Shown here one piece after another: positions 10,722 to 19,654 of a stretch of DNA of 37,744 nt. Both the position numbers and the translations under genes were made by a program. This stretch comes from Saprospiraceae bacterium. GTDB taxonomy: Bacteria; Bacteroidota; Bacteroidia; Chitinophagales; Saprospiraceae. The notes below the pieces were generated by a model that had not been told where the DNA came from, did no database searches, and saw only the letters and a list, made by a program, of their open reading frames with translations. The stretch's first letter is position 1; each line of letters starts with the position of its first letter. The stretch lies in assembly GCA_023268675.1 (NCBI GenBank), contig JALQTV010000005.1, positions 1 to 37,744 on the forward strand, written 5' to 3'.

Positions 10722-10808
10722 TTTTTTTGGAATCAAAAAAGTTAAAACCATTAAAAAAAGTAATTTTTGGAATCAAAAAAAAGAATAATTGAACTTTTGA
10801 AATCAAAA
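10722..10808. repeat. Three TTTTG-N4-CAAAA dyad sites
   Basis: 10722-10740 TTTTTTTGGAATCAAAAAA; 10764-10780 TTTTTGGAATCAAAAAA; 10795-10808 TTTTGAAATCAAAA. Centre spacings are 40 and 30 bp. Confidence 0.7.
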
Positions 10809-10843
10809 TAGTGTCATAAAATGGATTAATTTTTGCCAAAATT

Positions 10844-10873
10844 TTGATTTTAGTGATTACGGAGCTAAATTTG
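10844..10873 (+). promoter_or_regulatory. Candidate Bacteroidota promoter for the M23 peptidase gene
   Basis: TTG (10844-10846), 19 nt, TAAATTTG (10866-10873); consistent with the TTG / TAnnTTTG consensus. Confidence 0.65.
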
Positions 10874-10989
10874 TGAACAGCCATGAACATGAATTATCCG
10901 ATCGCAAAAACACCAGTGTTAAACTAAAAAGCCTGTAAATTTAAAAGCATCAAACTAGTTTAGCACGATATTGGCTAACATTACACACC

Positions 10990-11985
10990 ATGAGAAAAGA
11001 GAAGTTTGTCTACAACACACAAACGCTTCGCTATGAAAAAGTAGTAGAGCCCTTAAAGACAAAAGCTTTACGGCTTTTTGGCTATGCCTGCGCAGTGGCT
11101 TTCTCCGCATTTATTCTTACCATTGTCCAGCACAAATACTTTCCTTCTCCCAAAGAAAAGGCGCTCGAACGCGAAATCACTGCCATGAAAGCAGAATATC
11201 AGGAGCTTAATCAAGCGCTGTCTTTGCTTGGCAATACCCTGGACAACCTCAAAGAAAGAGATGCCTATGCCCACCGTATGATCTTTGGCATGGATCCAAT
11301 CGATGACGGTATCTGGGAAGGGGGTGTCGGTGGCCACGACCAATTTCGCGAATTCATGCAATTCAAAAATTCAGGGACCTTAATGGCTTCCTTGAACCAA
11401 AAGGTTCAAAAACTAAAGAGACAAATGGTCATCCAATCCAAATCACTGGATTCCATCATCTACCTGGCCACTGAAAAAGAAGATTTTCTGGCTGCTACTC
11501 CTTCTATCAAACCCATTCGTTCCGATAACTTGAAAAGAGACATCAAATTGCTTTCCGGTTTTGGCATGCGTATCCACCCTATCCTCAAGGTTCCTAAAAT
11601 GCACTACGGCATCGACTTTACAGCTCCAAGTGGAACGCCTGTACATGCAACAGCTGATGGCAAAGTGGTACGTGCAGAGTACAACCGCACTTTCGGCAAT
11701 CTGGTCGTTGTGGATCATGGTTTCGGCTATGAGACTTATTACGCTCATCTTAAATCAATTGAAACCAAAAAAGGTCAAACAGTTACTCGTGGTCAACTTA
11801 TCGGAAAAGTAGGAAATACAGGTCGTTCAACAGCACCGCACTGCCACTATGAAGTACACTACAAAGGCAAACCGGTCAACCCTAAATACTACTGTCTCGA
11901 TGGACTTACACCCGAAGAATACCAACAATTTGTAGAAGCTGCAGAATCGCCCAATATGTCACTGGATTACACAGCTGGCGAATAA
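10990..11985 (+). CDS. M23 family metallopeptidase (peptidoglycan DD-metalloendopeptidase)
   Basis: N-terminal TM plus coiled coil; 'GFGMRIHPILKVPKMHYGIDFTAPSGTPVHATADGKV...GNLVVVDHGFGYETYYAHL...GNTGRSTAPHCHYEV' LytM motifs. Confidence 0.95.
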   Translation: MRKEKFVYNTQTLRYEKVVEPLKTKALRLFGYACAVAFSAFILTIVQHKYFPSPKEKALEREITAMKAEYQELNQALSLLGNTLDNLKERDAYAHRMIFGMDPIDDGIWEGGVGGHDQFREFMQFKNSGTLMASLNQKVQKLKRQMVIQSKSLDSIIYLATEKEDFLAATPSIKPIRSDNLKRDIKLLSGFGMRIHPILKVPKMHYGIDFTAPSGTPVHATADGKVVRAEYNRTFGNLVVVDHGFGYETYYAHLKSIETKKGQTVTRGQLIGKVGNTGRSTAPHCHYEVHYKGKPVNPKYYCLDGLTPEEYQQFVEAAESPNMSLDYTAGE

Positions 11986-12012
11986 ACAGCACCATTTCTA
12001 AGTGTTGGGTGT

Positions 12013-12049
12013 AAAAAAGCGGGACAAGGATGTTTGCCCCGCTTTTTTT
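12013..12049 (+). terminator. Intrinsic terminator after the M23 peptidase
   Basis: AAAAAAGCGGGaca...GCCCCGCTTTTTTT stem-loop with T tract. Confidence 0.8.
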
Positions 12050-12068
12050 ATACCCCTAAATTCAGTCT

Positions 12069-13160
12069 ATGTCGGAAGCTAAAGAAAGAGTCAATTACTG
12101 CCAAAACTGCGACACACGCCTGCCCCAACAAGCTGTTTTTTGCCCCAAATGCAGTCAGCGCCATAGAAAAGGTAAAATCAGTGTGTGGGAAATGTTATGG
12201 GAGTTTCTCGAAACCTTGTTTAATCTGGACAATAAAATCTTCCGCACACTGGGCTACTTGCTGATACCCGGCAAACTCACTCTTGCCTTCATCCAAGGTA
12301 AGCAAGTACGGTTTATACACCCGATGCGACTCTTTATCGTGTCAGCTGTCCTCTTCTTCTCTGTAATCAGTTTTTTAATCTTCCGCTATGAAGATCGGCA
12401 AATCCAGGAGTTGAGTGAAGAACTCATCCTGAAAGATGGTTATAAAGCAGCATTTTTGGATGAATTGGACAAGGCTAAACTCAGTATGATCGATAGCTTC
12501 TCCGTAGCTGATACTGCTTGCACCGCTGTCGTGCTGGATACTTTTCTTACCAGAATACCTGACCCCAGGCTGGATTCGCTGAGCCTGACCTATCTGGACT
12601 GGAGCCGAGACAGCAGCTTTACCTTCCAGTCCGTAAAAGTATCTAAAAGAGATTTGTTTGAAATACCCACAGATCAGTTGCCGGAAAAATATGGAATTAC
12701 CAGCCTCCTGGGATATACCATCGTAAAACAACTGGTAAAATTGCAGCTCAAACTTGGCCAGTTTATAGGCTTTGCTGTCAGTCAGACCGTATGGACTTTC
12801 TTAATTCTCATGCCCTTACTTGCCTTTGTACTTAAATTCCTCTACATACGCCACAATATATATTACCTCGAACACCTGGTGTTCTCCTTCCACTTCCACG
12901 CTTTTGTATTCTTGTTTACCGGACTGGTGCTATTGGGAGTTTATGGCTTCAACCAACTGTCTGCAGAAAGTGAACCCGGCTCTGTTCTTGGAAGCTTGTT
13001 TTTGATTGGCCTGGTATACCTTTGGCTTTCCATGAAACGAATTTATGGTCAGAAATCACTGAAAACCAGCTTTAAATTCACACTTTTCAGTTTCAGCTAT
13101 TTGATTTTGTTTTCACTTTGCCTTATATTATCTCTTTTGTTGGCTACTATTCTTTTTTAA
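12069..13160 (+). CDS. DUF3667 domain-containing membrane protein
   Basis: N-terminal zinc ribbon CxxC...CPKC, 'RHRKGKISVWEMLWEFLETLFNLDNKIFRTL' and 'RFIHPMRLFIVSAVLFF', then C-terminal TM helices. Confidence 0.85.
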   Translation: MSEAKERVNYCQNCDTRLPQQAVFCPKCSQRHRKGKISVWEMLWEFLETLFNLDNKIFRTLGYLLIPGKLTLAFIQGKQVRFIHPMRLFIVSAVLFFSVISFLIFRYEDRQIQELSEELILKDGYKAAFLDELDKAKLSMIDSFSVADTACTAVVLDTFLTRIPDPRLDSLSLTYLDWSRDSSFTFQSVKVSKRDLFEIPTDQLPEKYGITSLLGYTIVKQLVKLQLKLGQFIGFAVSQTVWTFLILMPLLAFVLKFLYIRHNIYYLEHLVFSFHFHAFVFLFTGLVLLGVYGFNQLSAESEPGSVLGSLFLIGLVYLWLSMKRIYGQKSLKTSFKFTLFSFSYLILFSLCLILSLLLATILF

Positions 13161-13178
13161 CCCAAAAAACAGCTTGTC

Positions 13179-13517
13179 ATGTCAGGTGAAGAAGGGCATT
13201 CTCCCCTGAAAAGATATTATACCATAGCCGAAGTATCAAAAATACTGGATGTTTCCAAATCCCTCATAAGGTTCTGGGAGTCCCGTTTCCCTCAGCTAAG
13301 ACCCCACAAAACCAGTCGGGGAGATCGCAGATTCACTAAAGAAAACCTGGAACTGCTGAAGGAAATCCATCAATTGGTTAAAGGAAGAGGATTCACCCTG
13401 GAAGGAGCACAGCAGGAATTGATGCAAAGCAAAGCTCGCAGGGAAGAGAAAGCAGCGTGGATCAAACAAATGAAAGATTTGCGTGATTTTCTGAGCGAAT
13501 GGAGAGAACAGCTCTAG
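13179..13517 (+). CDS. MerR family transcriptional regulator
   Basis: YYTIAEVSKILDVSKSLIRFWESRFPQLRPHKTSRGDRRFTKENLELL: MerR winged-helix HTH. Confidence 0.93.
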   Translation: MSGEEGHSPLKRYYTIAEVSKILDVSKSLIRFWESRFPQLRPHKTSRGDRRFTKENLELLKEIHQLVKGRGFTLEGAQQELMQSKARREEKAAWIKQMKDLRDFLSEWREQL

Positions 13518-14143
13518 CGCATGGCTCCCTTATAATCCGAAATATTCAACTGGCGCTCACACCACTGAAAATCCCGCTCTTCATTGGAAGCTACAATAAG
13601 TGTACGCTCGCCTCTATAGCGATTAAGCAAACTCAGATACCACTCATGACTTGCATGATCGAGATTGGTTCCTGGTTCGTCCAATAACAATAAAGTCGAG
13701 TTTGTCATAATAGCCAATGCCAGCTTTACCCTTTGCTTCATACCCGAAGAAAAGTGCCGGATCTGCTTATCGCCAGCTTTGGAGAGGCCAATATTATCCA
13801 TTATCTCCAACATAGAGAGTTGGTCAACTGCATGCTTGAAAGTAAAGTGAAAGGCAACCATTTCCTTTAGGGTAAACTCTTCTATGAGTTCTGTGTAGGG
13901 TGCTGCAAAAGTCAGGTATTGAAAGACTTCATTGCGGGGGATGCTTTTTCCATCCCTTTCATAAGCGATTTTTCCCTCTGAAGGAGTCAGATACCCTGAA
14001 ACAACCTTAAGCAGAGTGGATTTTCCGGAACCGTTGGGTCCGTACACAGCCAATCCCTCTCCGGATTCGAGTGCGAACTCCATGTCCCGGAAAATCCACT
14101 CCCAGCGAAAGCGCTTGCCAAGGCTAGTCAATTGTATTTTCAT
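13514..14143 (-). CDS. Stand-alone ABC transporter ATP-binding protein
   Basis: Walker A GPNGSGKST, signature FSSGMKQRVKLALAI, Walker B LLLLDEP. Met at 14143 (MKIQLTSLGKRF) preferred over the listed 14239 start. Confidence 0.9.
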   Translation of the reverse strand: MKIQLTSLGKRFRWEWIFRDMEFALESGEGLAVYGPNGSGKSTLLKVVSGYLTPSEGKIAYERDGKSIPRNEVFQYLTFAAPYTELIEEFTLKEMVAFHFTFKHAVDQLSMLEIMDNIGLSKAGDKQIRHFSSGMKQRVKLALAIMTNSTLLLLDEPGTNLDHASHEWYLSLLNRYRGERTLIVASNEERDFQWCERQLNISDYKGAMR

Positions 14144-14951
14144 CCACTTTGCTTCCGTTAATGGTCTGGAAACCGCGCATGATACCGGGGTCGGCCGCTT
14201 TGATGAAATGCAGGATATTTTCACGCTCTTCTGTTTCACTAAGCGTAGTTTCGATGATCTCTATGGCATGAGAGACATTGTAACCCTTAACAAAAACAAA
14301 GCGATAAATCTCCTGAATCTGGTTGATCTGTTCGGTAGAAAAATTGCGCCGGCGAAGTCCTACAGTATTGACACCCGCATAGGACAGTGGTTCGCGGGCG
14401 GCTTTCACATACGGGGGCACATTTTTACGAACCAACGAACCACCTGCAATGAAACTATGCATGCCGATTTTAATGAACTGTTGCACTGCCACCAAACCTT
14501 CCAGGATGGCCCAGTCTTCAATTTCAACGTGACCGGCCAGATTGACGTTATTGGCCAGAATTACATGGTCACCAATGATGCAATCGTGAGCCACATGCAC
14601 ATACGCCATCAGGAGACAATGACTTCCAATGGCTGTTTTTTGGGCGTAAGCCGTACCTCTGTTGACCGTGACGTATTCTCTGATCGTTGTATGATCGCCG
14701 ATGAAAACTTCAGAAGGCTCTCCTTTGAATTTAAGATCCTGAGGAATTCCCCCGATAACTGCGCCCGGAAATATCCGGCAATCCGAACCGATGCGCGAGC
14801 CCTCGAAAATGGTTACATTAGGGCCTATCCAGGAGTTGTCACCTATCGTGACATTTTTGTCTATATAAGTGAAAGGACCTATCGTGACATTTTTGCCGAT
14901 ACGAGCCTCCGGATGGACGATGAAATTACCTTTGCTATTGAAAAAATCCAT
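14124..14951 (-). CDS. lpxA: UDP-N-acetylglucosamine acyltransferase
   Basis: Left-handed beta-helix hexapeptide repeats; '[19 protein letters not shown]', 'VTVNRGT', 'HVAHDCIIGDHVILANNVNLAGHVEI'. Confidence 0.95.
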   Translation of the reverse strand: MDFFNSKGNFIVHPEARIGKNVTIGPFTYIDKNVTIGDNSWIGPNVTIFEGSRIGSDCRIFPGAVIGGIPQDLKFKGEPSEVFIGDHTTIREYVTVNRGTAYAQKTAIGSHCLLMAYVHVAHDCIIGDHVILANNVNLAGHVEIEDWAILEGLVAVQQFIKIGMHSFIAGGSLVRKNVPPYVKAAREPLSYAGVNTVGLRRRNFSTEQINQIQEIYRFVFVKGYNVSHAIEIIETTLSETEERENILHFIKAADPGIMRGFQTINGSKVDENTID

Positions 14952-14952
14952 G

Positions 14953-16341
14953 TTAGTTACGCTTGACTATTTGAGCGGTTAATTCGGCTTCCGAAACAAT
15001 TTTATTGCCAACATAAGCTGTTGCATACATCTGGCAGATTCCTCTGCGTATAGGTGCCATCAGCTCCATCTTGAATAGTATCGTATCACCGGGAGTTACT
15101 TTATGCTTGAATTTTGCATTTTCAATTTTCAGGAAATAAGTATCCCAGTTACCGGGATCTTCGACAGTTGACAAGGCCAGAATTCCTCCGGTTTGAGCCA
15201 TTGCTTCGATTTGCAACACACCGGGCATCACCGGATTACCGGGAAAGTGCCCCTGGAAAAACGACTCATTAAAACTTACGTTCTTAACCCCAACAACATG
15301 ATTGGGAGAGAGTTCAATGATTTTGTCAATCAATAGAAAGGGATACCTGTGAGGAAGCCATTCGGCAATTCTTACCGTATTGAAAAGCGGTGTCTCATCA
15401 GGATTGTAATTCGGTTTTCCTTTCAATTTACGCTGCTCCTGGTATTTTCGCTTGAGCAGTCTCGTAAACTCTACATTTACTGTATGTCCCGGCTTTGTTG
15501 CCACAATCCTCCCCTTGATGCGTCTTCCAAGCAGGGAAACGTCACCAATGATATCGAGTAATTTGTGCCGCGCAGGCTCGTTTTTGAATTTGAGGTCTAT
15601 GGTATTGAGTATGCCCTCTTTGTCCACTTCTACCCGCTCTCTGCCCAATTTTACAGCCAGCGCATCCAGTCTGTCCTGACTAACTGCCTGGTCAGCAATT
15701 ACAATCGCATTGTTTAAATCTCCTCCTTTGATCAAATTGTTTTCAAACAAGACTTCTAGTTCATGCAAAAAAACGAAGGTGCGGCAGGGAGCTATTTCCG
15801 TTTCATACTTTACATCCGGACCAAAACTCGCATATTGCTGTCCCAGTACCGGAGAATTGAAATCTATCATGGAAATCACCTCAAAGTCATCAGCAGGTAT
15901 AGCCATCAACTCTGAACCCGTTTTTTCATCAAAATAAGTGAGCGGCTCTGTAATTTCGAAGTATTCTCTTTCCTCTTCCTGCGACTCTATACCCGCTTCA
16001 TTCAACAAAGTAACAAAAGCCAGAGCACTGCCATCCATGATGGGAATTTCAGGGCCATCCAGTTCCATCAAAACATTGTCGATACCCAAACCGGACAAAG
16101 CTGACAAAACGTGCTCTATCGTACTGATACTCGCATCGCCATTTTTCAAAGTAGTTCCCCGGTTGGTTGATACCACCTGATTGACATCTGCATGTACAAT
16201 TGGTTCTCCTTCCAGATCAATTCTTTTGAATTTATAACCATGATTTTCCGGCGCGGGGTGAAAAACCAGCTGCACGTTAGCTCCTGTATGCAAGCCGACG
16301 CCTGCTATAGAAACTGATTTTCCGATAGTACACTGTTTCAT
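14953..16341 (-). CDS. lpxC/fabZ: Bifunctional UDP-3-O-acyl-N-acetylglucosamine deacetylase / 3-hydroxyacyl-ACP dehydratase
   Basis: LpxC N-terminal part ([26 protein letters not shown]) fused to FabZ ([31 protein letters not shown]). Confidence 0.96.
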   Translation of the reverse strand: MKQCTIGKSVSIAGVGLHTGANVQLVFHPAPENHGYKFKRIDLEGEPIVHADVNQVVSTNRGTTLKNGDASISTIEHVLSALSGLGIDNVLMELDGPEIPIMDGSALAFVTLLNEAGIESQEEEREYFEITEPLTYFDEKTGSELMAIPADDFEVISMIDFNSPVLGQQYASFGPDVKYETEIAPCRTFVFLHELEVLFENNLIKGGDLNNAIVIADQAVSQDRLDALAVKLGRERVEVDKEGILNTIDLKFKNEPARHKLLDIIGDVSLLGRRIKGRIVATKPGHTVNVEFTRLLKRKYQEQRKLKGKPNYNPDETPLFNTVRIAEWLPHRYPFLLIDKIIELSPNHVVGVKNVSFNESFFQGHFPGNPVMPGVLQIEAMAQTGGILALSTVEDPGNWDTYFLKIENAKFKHKVTPGDTILFKMELMAPIRRGICQMYATAYVGNKIVSEAELTAQIVKRN

Positions 16342-16409
16342 TGTAATCAGCTAAAATTTAGTACAAAGTTAATTTTTTAATTTCAAAACGAAGGGTGCCT
16401 CACGACAGC

Positions 16410-17471
16410 TTACTCCTTATTATTTTGATTTTCATCCATTTTTGTAAGTCTGGAGACTTTTTTGGTTAGCTGGTTGAGCTCTTTGTCTAGTTGGGAAAGG
16501 CGTTTGAAAACACCATAGGATTTGATATAATCTTTCCACTTTATGGCAGGAGTTCCAAACCAGGCCTGACCGGGTTCCTTAATAGAACTGGCCACACCTG
16601 TCTGCGCCTGAATCCGGGTGCCGTCAGCAATAGTTATGTGTCCTACAAAACCCACCTGGCCACCGATCATACAGGAAGAACCGATTTTGGTACTGCCTGC
16701 GATGCCGGTTTGTGCAGCAATCACAGTATTGGCCCCCACTTCGGCATTATGAGCGATCTGGATGAGGTTGTCCAACTTGACCCCCGAACGAATGATGGTA
16801 GAACCCATAGTCGCTCTGTCAATACACGTATTGGCTCCTACTTCAACATGATCTTCCAAGACAACATTTCCAATTTGCGCAATCTTCTTGTACCTGCCAT
16901 CCTCCTGTGGCGCAAATCCAAAGCCATCACTGCCAATCACCACATTAGCATGAAGGATACAATGATCACCAATAACACATTGGTCCATGATTCTTACTCC
17001 GGGGTAAAGGGTAACATGGCTTCCTATGGTCACATTTTTTCCTATGTATACCTGAGGATAAATTCGGCTGTGGTTGCCAATCTCTGCCTCCGCTTCAACT
17101 ACGGCAAAACTACCGACTGAAACCCCCTCTCCTACTTTCGCACTTTCATCAACAAATGCATTGGAGGCTATTTCCGGAGGAGCCGTATTGCTAGGTTGAA
17201 ACTTCTCTAACAACAAAGCGATTGCCGAATAGACATCCTCCACGCGGATCAGCGTTGCCTGGATTGCTTCTTTCGGAACAAAGTCTTTGTTTACCAGCAC
17301 AATAGATGCATTTGTGCTGTATAGGTGAGATTCGTACTTCAGGTTGCCCAAAAAAGTAATGGTACCCGGACGTCCTTCTTCGATTTTACTGGGGTTACTT
17401 ACCTCAACTTCCGGATCACCTTCTACCTGACCGTTGAGTAACAGTGCTAATTCCTTGGCCTTTACCTGCAT
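16410..17471 (-). CDS. lpxD: UDP-3-O-(3-hydroxymyristoyl)glucosamine N-acyltransferase
   Basis: LpxD N-terminal domain plus LbH repeats; '[13 protein letters not shown]', '[16 protein letters not shown]', '[20 protein letters not shown]'. Confidence 0.96.
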   Translation of the reverse strand: MQVKAKELALLLNGQVEGDPEVEVSNPSKIEEGRPGTITFLGNLKYESHLYSTNASIVLVNKDFVPKEAIQATLIRVEDVYSAIALLLEKFQPSNTAPPEIASNAFVDESAKVGEGVSVGSFAVVEAEAEIGNHSRIYPQVYIGKNVTIGSHVTLYPGVRIMDQCVIGDHCILHANVVIGSDGFGFAPQEDGRYKKIAQIGNVVLEDHVEVGANTCIDRATMGSTIIRSGVKLDNLIQIAHNAEVGANTVIAAQTGIAGSTKIGSSCMIGGQVGFVGHITIADGTRIQAQTGVASSIKEPGQAWFGTPAIKWKDYIKSYGVFKRLSQLDKELNQLTKKVSRLTKMDENQNNKE

Positions 17472-17475
17472 CCGG

Positions 17476-17483
17476 CAAAGGTA
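17476..17483 (-). promoter_or_regulatory. Candidate lpxD -7 box (TACCTTTG)
   Basis: Minus strand CTACCTTTGCCGG ends only a few nt before the lpxD ATG (17471). No clear -33 TTG. Confidence 0.5.
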
Positions 17484-17537
17484 GAAAAAATGATTGATTT
17501 AGCGACAGGAGATTGTACCTCAAAATTTGTTTTACCC

Positions 17538-17545
17538 TATCTTTG
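17538..17545 (+). promoter_or_regulatory. Candidate -7 box (TATCTTTG) for the HemC-like gene
   Basis: CTATCTTTGCCGG, the near mirror image of the lpxD box; TTG at 17513-17515, 22 nt upstream. Confidence 0.55.
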
Positions 17546-17597
17546 CCGGAAAAAATTGAGCAACAAAACCGTCCCCTCCGGTAAAGAAGCAGAAAAT

Positions 17598-18353
17598 ATG
17601 ACCCCTTTAATCAAGGATTGGGAACAAGCGAAGGATCTGCTATCACAGGAAAAAACAAGTACCGTCTTGGTGCCTCTGGCAAAAATCCCCCTCGAGCTTG
17701 ACGAACAATTGGCAATCGCCGCTTTGTCAGAAAGAACAGATCCCGGCTACAAACTGATCATCCATCCGGATTTCTTTGAAAAGAAAGCCATATTCAAATT
17801 AAAAACAGCAGCACTGGTAGTCACAGACACTGTGCTGGCAAGCTCCCAGCTCAATCACTTCAGACCGGATCTGGCAGTTGAGGTAAGCGACAAACCCGCC
17901 GCAACACTCTATCACGGCCTGATCGACGGCAGCTGGGCCGGCCTTTTGCTCCCCGCGGAAAGTCTGGACGACATGCCGGAACTTCCAGAGGGCTTTAGCA
18001 TGCTTTCTTTGCATCCTAAAGAATTCATACCCTGCCCCGGACAAGGAGTCAATGCATGGCTGGCCCGAACGACTGACAAGGTTACCAGAAAAACCCTGCT
18101 TCAGAGACATCATCATGCAGCAACAGCTGAAAACACCAATATAGAGCGCAAAACCTGGAAATTGCTCCCTGAAAGTGCCCGGCCACTAACGGGTATTTAC
18201 AGCACAAAAGATGAGTCAGGTTACTACCATGCTGCAGCAGTTAGGATCAACCCTCAAAATAAACATTGTCGTTTTTTTCGGATTTCTTCAAGCACTAATT
18301 TCGGACTGGCAGAAAAAATTATTGAAGGGCTGGAATCATCCGATACCGCATAA
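17598..18353 (+). CDS. Divergent, N-terminally shortened hydroxymethylbilane synthase (HemC)-like protein, probably non-catalytic
   Basis: 'LELDEQLAIAALSERTDP', 'LNHFRPDLAVEVSDKPAATLYHGLIDGSWAGLLLPAESL' and 'FIPCPGQGVNAWLARTTDKVTRKTLLQRHHHAATAENTNIERKTWKLL' align collinearly with HemC. Start at 17598 preferred because the listed 17490 start precedes the promoter box. Confidence 0.7.
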   Translation: MTPLIKDWEQAKDLLSQEKTSTVLVPLAKIPLELDEQLAIAALSERTDPGYKLIIHPDFFEKKAIFKLKTAALVVTDTVLASSQLNHFRPDLAVEVSDKPAATLYHGLIDGSWAGLLLPAESLDDMPELPEGFSMLSLHPKEFIPCPGQGVNAWLARTTDKVTRKTLLQRHHHAATAENTNIERKTWKLLPESARPLTGIYSTKDESGYYHAAAVRINPQNKHCRFFRISSSTNFGLAEKIIEGLESSDTA

Positions 18354-18370
18354 AAATTGTTATAAATAAA

Positions 18371-18397
18371 ATGGCTCCGGGAAAACCCAGGAGCCAT
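18371..18397. other. Intergenic hairpin (ATGGCTCC / GGAGCCAT)
   Basis: Perfect 8-bp arms around GGGAAAACCCA, 18 nt after the HemC-like stop. The T-rich flank is on the minus strand. Confidence 0.6.
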
Positions 18398-18491
18398 GCG
18401 TGTGTACTTTAATCGGAATAAAGTCCAAATATAAACTTTACACAGGCAATTTCTCTTTGTCCGGCACTTTTTATCGTTTAAACCGAATATC

Positions 18492-19103
18492 ATGCAAAGT
18501 TCATTCTCCGCTTTTCTACAACTCGGCTTCGAACACATTTCTGACCTGAATGGATACGATCACATCTTATTCATAGTTGCACTCTGTGCTGTCTATCAGT
18601 TATCCGAATGGAAAAAAGTCGCCATACTCGTGACTGCCTTTACCATCGGGCATTCTCTCACACTGGCACTGGCAGCGCTGGACATTGTTAGATTTCCGGG
18701 AGCATGGATTGAGTTCTTGATCCCGGTAACCATCCTGAGTACCGCTCTTTTCAATGTATTGCGAAAAGAGAGCAAAGGAACGGGGACAGCCCTTTTCAAC
18801 CGAAAAATCAACATCAACTACGGATTTGCACTCTTATTCGGACTCATCCACGGCATGGGCTTTTCCAATTTCTTTCGCGCCTCCCTCATGCCGGGTGAAG
18901 AAAATACTTTCCTCAGCCAATTGCTGGCCTTTAATATAGGTGTCGAACTTGGGCAATTGTTGATTGTAGCTTTTATCCTGATGAGTGCCTTTGTGGGCAT
19001 GCAGGTACTGAAAATTCAAAAACGCGAATGGAACCTGTTTGTTTCCGGTGCAGCAGCAGGGCTTTCCATGATCATGGCACTCGAAAGAATTCCCTGGGCC
19101 TGA
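18492..19103 (+). CDS. HupE/UreJ family membrane protein
   Basis: FEHISDLNGYDHILFIVALCAVY...FTIGHSLTLALAAL...FGLIHGMGFSNF: HupE/UreJ_2-type motifs. Confidence 0.88.
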   Translation: MQSSFSAFLQLGFEHISDLNGYDHILFIVALCAVYQLSEWKKVAILVTAFTIGHSLTLALAALDIVRFPGAWIEFLIPVTILSTALFNVLRKESKGTGTALFNRKININYGFALLFGLIHGMGFSNFFRASLMPGEENTFLSQLLAFNIGVELGQLLIVAFILMSAFVGMQVLKIQKREWNLFVSGAAAGLSMIMALERIPWA

Positions 19104-19118
19104 CAAAATCAAACTCCA

Positions 19119-19646
19119 ATGAAATTACTCCTCATTTCCTTTTTAATGCTCGTCCTGCCTTCATCCAAGGCAGATACCGCTATCCCGGCAATGCATGAAT
19201 TTCACCTCAGCAAATGCCTGATTGAATACAACGAAGCAGAACAAGCGCTGCAGATCAGCATGCATTTGTTTGTAGATGACCTGGAAGATGCTCTGAGGCT
19301 ACAAGGCAAAGACAAACTACAGATAGGAACCCCTAAAGAAGATCCTAAAGCCGATGAGTACGTGGAAAATTACCTGGCAGATCATTTCAGGCTGATCGTC
19401 AACGGAAACGAAGTTAAGCACAACTTCCTTGGAAAAGAACCCGGCGAAGACCCCCTCTCTCTATGGTGTTATATTGAAATTACAGGCATCAACAAACTCG
19501 GATCACTACAAATCAAAAACAGCCTGCTCATCGAAACCTTTGAAGATCAGAAAAACCTCGTCAGCGTAATTGGCCCCGACAAGGTCAAAGGCTATTTTAT
19601 CCTCGAAAAAGACAAAGAAACCAGCGATATCTTGGAATTCAACTAA
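19119..19646 (+). CDS. DUF6702 family secreted protein
   Basis: Signal peptide, then '[35 protein letters not shown]'; downstream of the HupE/UreJ gene. Confidence 0.75.
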   Translation: MKLLLISFLMLVLPSSKADTAIPAMHEFHLSKCLIEYNEAEQALQISMHLFVDDLEDALRLQGKDKLQIGTPKEDPKADEYVENYLADHFRLIVNGNEVKHNFLGKEPGEDPLSLWCYIEITGINKLGSLQIKNSLLIETFEDQKNLVSVIGPDKVKGYFILEKDKETSDILEFN

Positions 19647-19654
19647 ACTTCAAC

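Noticed and set aside
10615-10989. CRISPR-like or tandem repeat array in the AT-rich gap
   Set aside because: The repeats are short imperfect dyads with unequal short spacers and no cas genes; better read as regulatory sites.
14016-14966. 316-aa plus-strand ORF
   Set aside because: Antisense to lpxA and part of the ABC ATPase gene; shadow of the beta-helix repeats.
14953-16341. lpxC/fabZ fusion as a novelty
   Set aside because: A fused LpxC-FabZ is an established arrangement in Bacteroidota, so it is reported only as a feature.
16491-17120. 209-aa plus-strand ORF
   Set aside because: Antisense to lpxD; no recognisable domain.
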